Positions 16,682-22,183 of a stretch of 27,979 nt of DNA are shown here, piece after piece (within the stretch, counting starts at the first letter, position 1; each line of letters starts with the position of its first letter). The position numbers and the translations under genes are program-made. Source of the stretch: UMGS1519 sp963621885 (GTDB lineage Bacteria > Actinomycetota > Coriobacteriia > Coriobacteriales > Eggerthellaceae); the NCBI GenBank assembly GCA_963621885.1, contig CAVFFT010000062.1:1-27979 (forward strand). The letters are read 5' to 3'. The notes below the pieces were generated by a model, which was not told the DNA's origin, searched no databases, and saw nothing but the letters and a program-made list of their open reading frames with translations.

Positions 16682-16696
16682 GCGAAGGAGGTAATC

Positions 16697-17128
16697 ATGT
16701 CGAAGCTGCCTTTGGAAGTTGGCAACAGCTGCACATTCACCAAGACGGTGAGCGAATCGGATGTGTATCTGTTCGCGGGCATCACCGGCGACTACAGCAA
16801 GATGCACATGAACGAGTCGTTCGCGAAGACCACCAAGTACGGTACGCGCATCGTGCACGGCGTGCTCACCTTCGCGTTCGGCAGCACGGCATCCACGCTC
16901 ATTCAGGAGAAGTACGAAGCGCCCATCCCGAGCGCCTCGTATGGCTACGACCATCTGCGCTTTACCGCGCCGGTGTTCTTCGGCGACACGCTCACGGCAA
17001 CCTACACGATTTCGCGCGTGGACGAGGAGGCCATGAAGACCTACGCCGACGTGGTGATCACCAATCAGGATGACACGGTCGTGTGCGTCGCGACCCATAT
17101 CCTGAAGTTCTTCGCTCCCGAAGAGTAG
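16697..17128 (+). CDS. MaoC-like (hot-dog fold) dehydratase/hydratase
   Basis: The 143-residue protein is a single hot-dog domain of the MaoC/R-specific enoyl-CoA hydratase family, which adds or removes water at an enoyl/hydroxyacyl thioester. The hydratase motif is seen as YLFAGITGDYSKMHMNESFA, keeping Asp32 and His37 of the D-x4-H catalytic pair, although the usual Asn-Pro between them is Ser-Lys. The segments GTRIVHGVLTFAFGS and LRFTAPVFFGDTL are also typical. ATG 16697 is preceded by a perfect AAGGAGGT at 5 nt. It heads an operon with the VOC (12-nt gap) and dehydrogenase genes, divergent from LysR. The substrate is unknown. Confidence 0.88.
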   Translation: MSKLPLEVGNSCTFTKTVSESDVYLFAGITGDYSKMHMNESFAKTTKYGTRIVHGVLTFAFGSTASTLIQEKYEAPIPSASYGYDHLRFTAPVFFGDTLTATYTISRVDEEAMKTYADVVITNQDDTVVCVATHILKFFAPEE

Positions 17129-17140
17129 AGGAGGCGCTTC

Positions 17141-17491
17141 ATGAGTGCACCGTGTGTCGAGCATGTCGCGGTGAAGGTCCGCGATTTCGAAGGGGCGCTG
17201 GCATTCTTCACCCAGGTCATGGGCATGGAAATCACGCTGACCGACCCGGCGAATGGGGAAGAGCCGCTCGCGCAGGCATGGGTAGGCGGCATTCAGCTGC
17301 AGCGTGATGACACGTGGGTGGGCCCCTATCAGGGCGATGTTTCCCATATCGGGCTTGTGGCTGACGATGTGGATGCGTTGCTGGATGCGGCATATGCCGC
17401 CAAGGGCGTGCGTCAGGCGCCCGGCAAGCCGTGCAATTGGTTTGTCACTCCGTTTGGATTGACACTGGAAATCAACAAGAGGGAGGCGTAG
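17141..17491 (+). CDS. VOC-superfamily (glyoxalase/bleomycin-resistance fold) protein
   Basis: The 116-residue single-module protein has the beta-alpha-beta-beta-beta VOC pattern. It starts VEHVAVKVRDFEGALAFFTQ, with HIGLVADDVDALLDA beginning the second half and a last strand of FGLTLEINK. Candidate metal ligands are His8, Gln52 or Gln54, His69 and Glu110, the positions expected for a metal-dependent epimerase, lyase or isomerase. It is shorter than typical glyoxalase I or methylmalonyl-CoA epimerase. A GGAGG site precedes the ATG, and the dehydrogenase gene starts 2 nt after its stop, indicating co-translation. The exact reaction cannot be assigned. Confidence 0.87.
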   Translation: MSAPCVEHVAVKVRDFEGALAFFTQVMGMEITLTDPANGEEPLAQAWVGGIQLQRDDTWVGPYQGDVSHIGLVADDVDALLDAAYAAKGVRQAPGKPCNWFVTPFGLTLEINKREA

Positions 17492-17493
17492 CC

Positions 17494-18429
17494 ATGAAGG
17501 TATGCGTTCTGGGAACCGGCTCGCTGGGAAGCACCATTGGCGGTGCGCTCGCGAAGGCGGGAAACGAGGTTCACTTTGTGGGTCGCGCCGCGCACATGAA
17601 TGCGGTGAACGAGAAGGGTCTCGTGATGGTGACGCCAACGGGCGAGGAGACCGTGCATCCGCAGGGGCACGTCACACCCGAGGGAATTGGTCCCTGTGAC
17701 CTGGTCATCGTGCTGTGCAAGGCGTTCGATACCGAGCGCACGATGGAAGAGGGCCGCGAGCTCGTGGGACCCGACACCGTGGTGATGTCGCTGCAGAATG
17801 GTCTCGGCGCCGAAGACGTACTGTGTGCGTGCGTGGGCGCCGAGCATGTCATTGGCGGCAAGACCTACATCGGTGGCATGCTGCTTGAGCCGGGCCGCGT
17901 GCAGGCGACCATTCCGGGCAAGGACACCTTTATTGGCGAGCTTGACGGCAGTGTGAGCGAGCGCACGAAGGCGATTGGCCAGGCGTTCGAGGACGCGGGG
18001 ATGCATTGCATCGTTTCCGACAACATCATGGGCGTGATCTGGGACAAGCTGCTCGTGAATGTGGCGACTGGCGCCGTGTGCGGTATCACGCATCTGCCCT
18101 ATGGCGACATGTACGAGGAAGAAAAGCTTGTCGCCACGAGCATCGCCGCAGTTCAAGAGGGTATCGACGTCGCGACGGCGGCGGGCGTGAAGCTTACCTA
18201 CGAGAATCCGATGGACACGCTGGAGCTGGCGCGCGCCGGTCTGCCCGCAAGCTTCAAGCCCTCGATTCTGCAGAGCCTCGAGAAGCTGCGTCCCACCGAA
18301 GTGGGCGTCATCAATGGCGCGGTGGTCGCGCAGGGCAAGAAGTATGGCGTGCCCACGCCGGTGAACGAGACGCTGCTTGCCTGTGTGACGGGCATCGAGC
18401 GCTACATTCGCGAATACGCGAGCAAGTAG
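17494..18429 (+). CDS. Ketopantoate reductase family 2-oxoacid dehydrogenase
   Basis: The 311-residue protein belongs to the PanE/ApbA family, NADPH-dependent reductases of 2-oxo acids. It has the Rossmann motif VCVLGTGSLGSTIGGALA (Gly7, Gly9, Gly12), the MSLQNGLGAEDVL segment, and WDKLLVNVATGAVCGIT containing the catalytic-type Lys185 and Asn189. The C-terminal SFKPSILQSLEKLRPTEVG leads into INGAVVAQGKKYGVPTPVNE. ATG 17494 follows GGGAGG. Because it sits with a MaoC-like dehydratase and a VOC protein under a LysR gene, it may reduce a pathway-specific 2-oxo acid rather than make pantoate, so no panE symbol is given. Confidence 0.9.
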   Translation: MKVCVLGTGSLGSTIGGALAKAGNEVHFVGRAAHMNAVNEKGLVMVTPTGEETVHPQGHVTPEGIGPCDLVIVLCKAFDTERTMEEGRELVGPDTVVMSLQNGLGAEDVLCACVGAEHVIGGKTYIGGMLLEPGRVQATIPGKDTFIGELDGSVSERTKAIGQAFEDAGMHCIVSDNIMGVIWDKLLVNVATGAVCGITHLPYGDMYEEEKLVATSIAAVQEGIDVATAAGVKLTYENPMDTLELARAGLPASFKPSILQSLEKLRPTEVGVINGAVVAQGKKYGVPTPVNETLLACVTGIERYIREYASK

Positions 18430-18442
18430 TCTTCGGGTTGCG

Positions 18443-18510
18443 GTGCCGCATCGCGGATCGAGAGCCTTAAGCTCCTTCCGGCTCTTGAAGGGCGGTTTGC
18501 GATGCGGCAC
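18443..18510 (+). promoter_or_regulatory. Long nested hairpin in the leader of the dehydroquinase-like gene
   Basis: A perfect 12-bp inverted repeat, GTGCCGCATCGC (18443-18454) and GCGATGCGGCAC (18499-18510), encloses a second stem AGAGCC (18461-18466) / GGCTCT (18480-18485). An alternative small stem GAGC/GCTC (18462-18465 / 18471-18474) is mutually exclusive with the inner one. There is no U tract after it, so simple intrinsic termination is doubtful. It lies 14 nt after the dehydrogenase stop and 123 nt before the next start. Confidence 0.6.
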
Positions 18511-18633
18511 GTGCGCTGTTGGTGTGGCAACTTGCCTAGAGTGCGCCCATGGACAACGGCAACAGCGATTTCAAATCAACAAACGCTGACGGCAATTAGC
18601 GGGAAGCGCCCAAGGCGCGGAAAGGACATCAAA

Positions 18634-19104
18634 ATGCGTCGTCTCGAAATCATCAATGGACCGAACAACAACTTCTACGGCATTCGCAACAAGGGGGTGT
18701 ACGGCAATCAGACCTACGCCGACCTTATCGCGGAGCTCACTGAATACGGAGGTGGCTTGGGCTTTGAGGTGCATGCCTACCAGAACAACGGCGAAGGTCC
18801 GCTGATCGACCATCTGCAGGAGCTCTACCTTGAGGCCGACAAGACCGGCCAGAAGATTCCCGTCGTGCTGAATCCGGGCGCGTTTACCCATTACAGCTAC
18901 GCGCTCATGGATGCGTTGGAATCGGTGCATGAGCTGGTGCCGGCGGTTGAGGTCCATATGTCCAACATTCAGGACCGCGACTCCTTCCGCCATATCTCGG
19001 TGACAGCGCCGGAGTGCTTGGGCCAGATTGCCGGCTTTGGCAAGAAGAGCTACAAGCTTGCGATGCATCAGTTCAAGCTGATGGAGGAAGAAGGGGAACT
19101 GTAG
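18634..19104 (+). CDS. Type II 3-dehydroquinate dehydratase-like protein
   Basis: The 156-residue protein has the flavodoxin-like fold of type II dehydroquinase, which dehydrates 3-dehydroquinate to 3-dehydroshikimate as a dodecamer. Active-site positions appear kept: the INGPNNN start, Arg18 and Tyr23 of the lid loop (GIRNKGVYG), NPGAFTHYS (Asn80, His86), VEVHMSN (Glu106, His108) and RDSFRH (Arg115, Arg119). The usual GPNLN reads GPNNN, and REPxxYG reads RNKGVYG, so it is a divergent paralogue and may act on a related substrate or in quinate catabolism. A GGAAAGGA site precedes ATG 18634; in-frame sequence up to 18502 is non-homologous. A terminator follows. Confidence 0.87.
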   Translation: MRRLEIINGPNNNFYGIRNKGVYGNQTYADLIAELTEYGGGLGFEVHAYQNNGEGPLIDHLQELYLEADKTGQKIPVVLNPGAFTHYSYALMDALESVHELVPAVEVHMSNIQDRDSFRHISVTAPECLGQIAGFGKKSYKLAMHQFKLMEEEGEL

Positions 19105-19168
19105 TTTCTACTTGCTGGTGAACGTCGGCGACGGCGGCGAGTGGGCTGCCGCCGACTCCATAAACCGA

Positions 19169-19200
19169 GAATGGGCGTCCTTCGGGGCGCCCATTCGCTT
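19169..19200. terminator. Terminator between dehydroquinase-like and zinc-ribbon genes
   Basis: GAATGGGCGTCC (19169-19180) pairs with GGGCGCCCATTC (19185-19196), with one U-G wobble, closing a TTCG tetraloop. It is followed by GCTTTG on plus and TCGGTTTA on minus. It serves the convergent genes ending at 19104 and 19234. Confidence 0.88.
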
Positions 19201-19233
19201 TGCCTGCTTGTATGTGAATGCCGGCTAGCTCTT

Positions 19234-19800
19234 CTACTTTTCCTTCTTGGAAACGAGCAGCAGGATGCCACCAATCAGGGTGATGAAAATGAGCGTGCAC
19301 ACGCCGAATGCCGTGGTGTTGGCCTTGGTGCCCTTGTAGATGCCCCAGCTGTGAACGGTCATGGGAATCATCCATGCGAGGCAGATGATTGTCCAGCTCA
19401 TGCAGACCGTGGTGACGACGCAAAGAATGAAGTTGATCAGGCGAAGCGTCTTGTCCTGTTCCGACAGGGCATAGGCGTAGGTGCCGTCGGACTGCATGAC
19501 TATCGGGTTGCCGGCCTGATCGGTCTGCGCGTAGGTGGACTGGGCATAGGTCGGCTGCGCATACTGCTGCTGTGTCGCCTGCTGATAGCCAGCGTTTTGC
19601 GTTTGGTAGACGGGTGCGGCTTGCGGAATCTGGGAGCCTTGAACAGGCTGCGCTTGCGCGGGCTGCGTCGGGGCTGCCTGCGCCTGCGCGGGTTGGGCCG
19701 CTGACGGCTGCTGATAAGGCGCCGCCGTGAGGCTGGTGCCGCAATTGACGCAGAATTGCGAACCCTCTTGATTGACGTTACCGCAGATTGGGCAATTCAT
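19234..19800 (-). CDS. Zinc-ribbon membrane protein with Gln/Ala/Pro-rich linker
   Basis: The 188-residue protein begins with a zinc ribbon of the double CxxC type (Cys3, Cys6, Cys17, Cys20 in MNCPICGNVN...FCVNCG). About 70 residues rich in Gln, Ala, Pro and Tyr follow, then two hydrophobic helices at about 121-146 and 165-184 and a basic SKKEK tail. Such zinc-ribbon plus membrane proteins are common in Gram-positives; the function is unknown. The start at 19800 is set by GAAAGGA upstream and by the zinc ribbon at residue 1. The low-complexity linker contains runs of AQPAQAQ and YAQPTYAQ and could vary between strains. Confidence 0.85.
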   Translation of the reverse strand: MNCPICGNVNQEGSQFCVNCGTSLTAAPYQQPSAAQPAQAQAAPTQPAQAQPVQGSQIPQAAPVYQTQNAGYQQATQQQYAQPTYAQSTYAQTDQAGNPIVMQSDGTYAYALSEQDKTLRLINFILCVVTTVCMSWTIICLAWMIPMTVHSWGIYKGTKANTTAFGVCTLIFITLIGGILLLVSKKEK

Positions 19801-19897
19801 GGGATAGTCCTTTCTTCGTGACCGCCCAATTCTACCGCACCGTGCCTGCCCTCCAAGCAACGTCGTCAAATGAATCGGCGTTGTATAGCTGCTGCTC

Positions 19898-19932
19898 GCA
19901 ATATTGCAATAATATAAAAACCCTTTTATAAT
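19898..19932 (+). promoter_or_regulatory. hicAB promoter with palindromic candidate operator
   Basis: TTGCAA (19904-19909) and a perfect TATAAT (19927-19932) are spaced exactly 17 bp apart, in AT-rich DNA 24 bp before the hicA start. The palindrome GCAATATTGC (19898-19907) overlaps the -35, where a HicB dimer could repress the operon. Autoregulation is known for hicAB; this binding site is inferred. Confidence 0.75.
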
Positions 19933-19955
19933 AAACTGGTCATAAGGAGGGGGTA

Positions 19956-20129
19956 ATGACTAAGCGGAGAGACCTTGTGAGGGAATTGGAGGAGGCCGGG
20001 TTCGTAAACATTGGCGGTGCGAATCACGACGTATTTGTGAAGCCAGGACACAGAACCACGGTTCCCAGACATCGGGAGATACCAGAGAACACGGCGAAGA
20101 TGATACGCAGACAGGCGGGGCTGAAGTGA
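19956..20129 (+). CDS. hicA: HicA-type mRNA interferase toxin
   Basis: A 57-residue protein matches the HicA dsRBD-like toxin: MTKRRDLVRELEEAGFVNIG followed by GANHDVFVKPGHRTTVPRH and REIPENTAKMIRRQAGLK. The conserved catalytic His is His24 in GGANHDVF. HicA cleaves mRNA and is neutralised by HicB. A strong AAGGAGGGGG site lies 3 nt before the ATG. It is followed after 42 nt by hicB, giving the standard toxin-first order. The gene is short enough to be missed by common length cut-offs. Confidence 0.92.
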   Translation: MTKRRDLVRELEEAGFVNIGGANHDVFVKPGHRTTVPRHREIPENTAKMIRRQAGLK

Positions 20130-20171
20130 TTCCTTCAGCTAAGCAGAAGCGTTTCAGAGCAGGAGGAAGAA

Positions 20172-20618
20172 ATGATTCACGTCTACGAGTTTGAAATATT
20201 CCCTGATGAGGGCATGTATAGCGCGATTCCGTTTGATATGGAAGGCGGCACCTGCGGATCCGACTTCGATGATGCTTGCTTTATGGCGGGCGATTGGCTG
20301 CGCACCGAGATGGAGCAGCGTGACATTCGTGATGAGGGATTTCCCCATGCGACGTTCGGAAACGAACCGCGTCATCCGGGTGGTAAGGTCATCGCCTTTG
20401 CCACCGATGCGGGTCGTGACACCGTGCGGAAGGTGACGGCGTCGGAAGCCGCACGGATGCTCGACGTGACTCCCGGGCGCGTTACGCAGATGATTGATGC
20501 GGGTCTGTTGACCGCCTGGCGCGAAGGGCACCGGACATGGGTGAGCGTCGATTCCGTCAATGCGCGGTTGGCGGAAAGCCCCAAGGCGGGAAGGCCGAAG
20601 AAAACGGCAATGGCGTAA
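20172..20618 (+). CDS. hicB: HicB-type antitoxin with DNA-binding C-terminus
   Basis: The 148-residue protein has a partial RNase H-like HicB N-terminal domain (IHVYEFEIFPDEGMYSAIPFD...GGTCGSDFDDACFMAGDWL, about 1-80). A C-terminal excisionase/MerR-like HTH runs from about 88 to 135 (TASEAARMLDVTPGRVTQMI...LLTAWREGHRTWVSVDSVNAR). It should bind and inhibit HicA and repress the shared promoter. An AGGAGG site precedes the ATG by 6 nt. A good terminator follows the stop, so the pair is a closed two-gene unit. Confidence 0.88.
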   Translation: MIHVYEFEIFPDEGMYSAIPFDMEGGTCGSDFDDACFMAGDWLRTEMEQRDIRDEGFPHATFGNEPRHPGGKVIAFATDAGRDTVRKVTASEAARMLDVTPGRVTQMIDAGLLTAWREGHRTWVSVDSVNARLAESPKAGRPKKTAMA

Positions 20619-20625
20619 AGCGAGG

Positions 20626-20670
20626 GCGCCCGGCAAGCAACAAGGCCTGCCGGGCGCTCCTTATATTGTT
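20626..20670 (+). terminator. Terminator of hicAB
   Basis: A perfect 10-bp stem, GCGCCCGGCA (20626-20635) / TGCCGGGCGC (20648-20657), with a 12-nt loop is followed by the T-rich TCCTTATATTGTTT. It starts 8 nt after the hicB stop. Confidence 0.85.
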
Positions 20671-20780
20671 TCGCGGTAGGATTCTCCGTTTGTCTTGCGG
20701 TAGGATGCGGCACTCGTTTTCCAACCGAATGCCGGGGATGCGCCGCTCGTCTTGCAATCGAATGCCGAGGATGCAGCCCG
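20669..20780. repeat. Degenerate extragenic tandem repeat, about four units
   Basis: Units at 20713-20745 and 20746-20780 share CTCGT.TT.CAA.CGAATGCCG.GGATGC with period 33. Upstream, two shorter related words contain GCGGTAGGAT (near 20673 and 20697). There is no coding support on either strand. It lies between the hicAB terminator and the 3' end of the HTH membrane gene. Confidence 0.6.
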
Positions 20781-20844
20781 CTTAAACCGCCCGCCGGAAG
20801 TGGCCAACGAATCGTCGAACCTTGCGCCGTGATTCGTATCGCCC

Positions 20845-21834
20845 TTACGCGACGCGATTGCGCTCGCGGTTCCTCAGGATGCTGCACAGTACGGCAGCCA
20901 CAACCCAGGGGAGGAAGAACACGGGAGGCGCCGTGAACATCAGGATGATGGCAAGGCAGGTCGCAAGAAGCATGATCGTGTTGCTCATCCATGCGAGCTT
21001 GCGGCTCCGTTTCCATTGCTCGCGGATGCGCTTCTGTTCGGCGCCGCCGACATCGAGCATGTCGAGCTCTTTTTCACCAAGGCGACGCAGGTTCTTCTGG
21101 TTGTAACGCTCGAGGTCGACGCGTGCGTACAACAGGCCGGAATACGCGAAGAGCCACACCGCGATGGAGAAGAGCAGCATGGCGGCAGCTCCGGCGCACG
21201 TGTCAGGCAAGCCAAAGCCCGTCAGCAGCGCTATTGCCGCGAAAGACAGGAAGAGCGAAAAGCTGCCGGCTCCGAAACCCACGGTTCGCACGGTGAACGC
21301 ATGTTCCCGGTCGTCTTCCGTATAGAAATCCTGAATGTAGGGATGCTGGCGCTCGAAGCCCGATTTGCCGGTCACCGCCAGCACGATCAGCGCGATTCCC
21401 GCGGCCATCAGAGCGAAGGTGATAGCCATCCCGACACCAAGGGGGATGTCGGGAACGCCGAGCGTTTGCAGAACGCCTGACGTAAGAATCATCGGTGGCG
21501 CGATGCTCAGGAAGAACAGGGCAGCGCCCGTCGAGGCCTTCAGCGCGTAGGAGCGCATCAGCTCGTCGTAGCCGCAGGAGTCGACAGGGATTTTGGGAAT
21601 GGGTACCGCCGTGCGTGCCGCGAGCTCGCCCTGCGTGACGTCACCCGTCACCAGGTCGTCGAGCGTCACCTCGAAGATCTGGCAGATCTTGATGAGCTTG
21701 TCCATTTCGGGATAGCTCTTCTCAGCTTCCCATTTGGTGACGGACTGGCGGGAAACGCCCAGCATCATCGCCAGCTGTTCCTGCGTCATCTGCTTGGTAG
21801 ATCGCAAATATTGAAGGTTGTCTCGAAAACTCAC
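20845..21834 (-). CDS. Xre-type HTH regulator fused to a multi-pass membrane domain
   Basis: The 329-residue protein has an N-terminal Cro/C1-type HTH (about 4-62; FRDNLQYLRSTKQMTQEQLA, MLGVSRQSVTKWEAEKSYPE). About six hydrophobic segments follow (near 100-125, 132-155, 184-208, 213-237, 282-302 and 304-322), with a charged cytoplasmic loop at 238-280. DNA binding tethered to the membrane suggests a one-component envelope sensor; the signal is unknown. The GTG at 21834 has AGAAAGGA upstream; in-frame codons extend to 21942 but lack homology. It is divergent from the Cna-B-like surface protein gene, a possible target. Confidence 0.85.
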   Translation of the reverse strand: MSFRDNLQYLRSTKQMTQEQLAMMLGVSRQSVTKWEAEKSYPEMDKLIKICQIFEVTLDDLVTGDVTQGELAARTAVPIPKIPVDSCGYDELMRSYALKASTGAALFFLSIAPPMILTSGVLQTLGVPDIPLGVGMAITFALMAAGIALIVLAVTGKSGFERQHPYIQDFYTEDDREHAFTVRTVGFGAGSFSLFLSFAAIALLTGFGLPDTCAGAAAMLLFSIAVWLFAYSGLLYARVDLERYNQKNLRRLGEKELDMLDVGGAEQKRIREQWKRSRKLAWMSNTIMLLATCLAIILMFTAPPVFFLPWVVAAVLCSILRNRERNRVA

Positions 21835-22183
21835 GCTTGGTCCTTTCTCTTTGGGCATTGTACCTTTGACCGCCCAAGAGATTGACGCGGCGAACCCATG
21901 GCATCCACCAACCAGCGGTTTCATTTTGGGAATCTTGTGCAACCAGGGATAGCATCCGCAGGTCAGCGGGTGAAAACGGGTTTAGTAGGCCACGAAAATA
22001 AATGCGGCCCGACTTAAGCTTCAATGCGGTGGCGGTTAATGACGGCGTCAAACGGAAGGGAACCACGGCTTTCGGTAGTTGCAGGGATTCGATGGAATAG
22101 CGCGATTGGCAAGCGTGGAGCGTTGGTCAGGCATTGGCGGCGGAATGATAAGAAACTCCCCAAACCTAATGAGGGGAGAGTCA
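21835..22183. other. 349-bp divergent intergenic region
   Basis: It separates the HTH membrane gene from the surface-protein gene. No gene is supported; in-frame codons upstream of 22184 lack a signal peptide. No clear promoter hexamer pair was found on either strand. The only distinct structure is the ribosome-site hairpin at 22156-22178. Confidence 0.45.
22156..22178 (+). promoter_or_regulatory. Hairpin covering the ribosome-binding site of the surface-protein gene
   Basis: CTCCCC (22156-22161) is the exact complement of GGGGAG (22173-22178), the Shine-Dalgarno sequence located 5 nt before ATG 22184. The loop is 11 nt. Folding would hide the ribosome site, so translational control is possible. 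Confidence 0.5.

Larger units (their letters stand above)
16275..16696. other. 422-bp divergent control region between LysR and MaoC-like genes
   Basis: No gene is supported here. The central part (about 16440-16510) is AT-rich. It contains GCATAC at 16451-16456 and again at 16468-16473, near an imperfect ACAT..ATGT dyad, and a TATATT (16494-16499) that could be the -10 of the rightward operon. No -35 match lies 16-18 bp upstream of it, as expected for a LysR-activated promoter. About 190 nt of leader follow, holding two hairpins described separately. Confidence 0.5.

Noticed and set aside
16313..17638. 441-codon minus-strand open frame spanning the LysR-MaoC gap and three genes
   Set aside because: It crosses well-supported plus-strand genes and a control region and has no recognisable protein features.
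18502..18633. Extended start of the dehydroquinase-like gene at 18502
   Set aside because: The extra 44 residues are unlike the family and overlap the structured leader. ATG 18634 has a good ribosome site and starts at the conserved first strand.
20557..20757. Minus-strand 66-codon frame across the extragenic tandem repeat
   Set aside because: Its repetitive RRILP-type peptide is explained by the DNA repeat. There is no ribosome site, and it runs into the hicB coding region.
22079..22183. N-terminal extension of the surface protein from a TTG at 22079
   Set aside because: The ribosome site and a clean signal peptide point to ATG 22184. The extension would bury the signal peptide.
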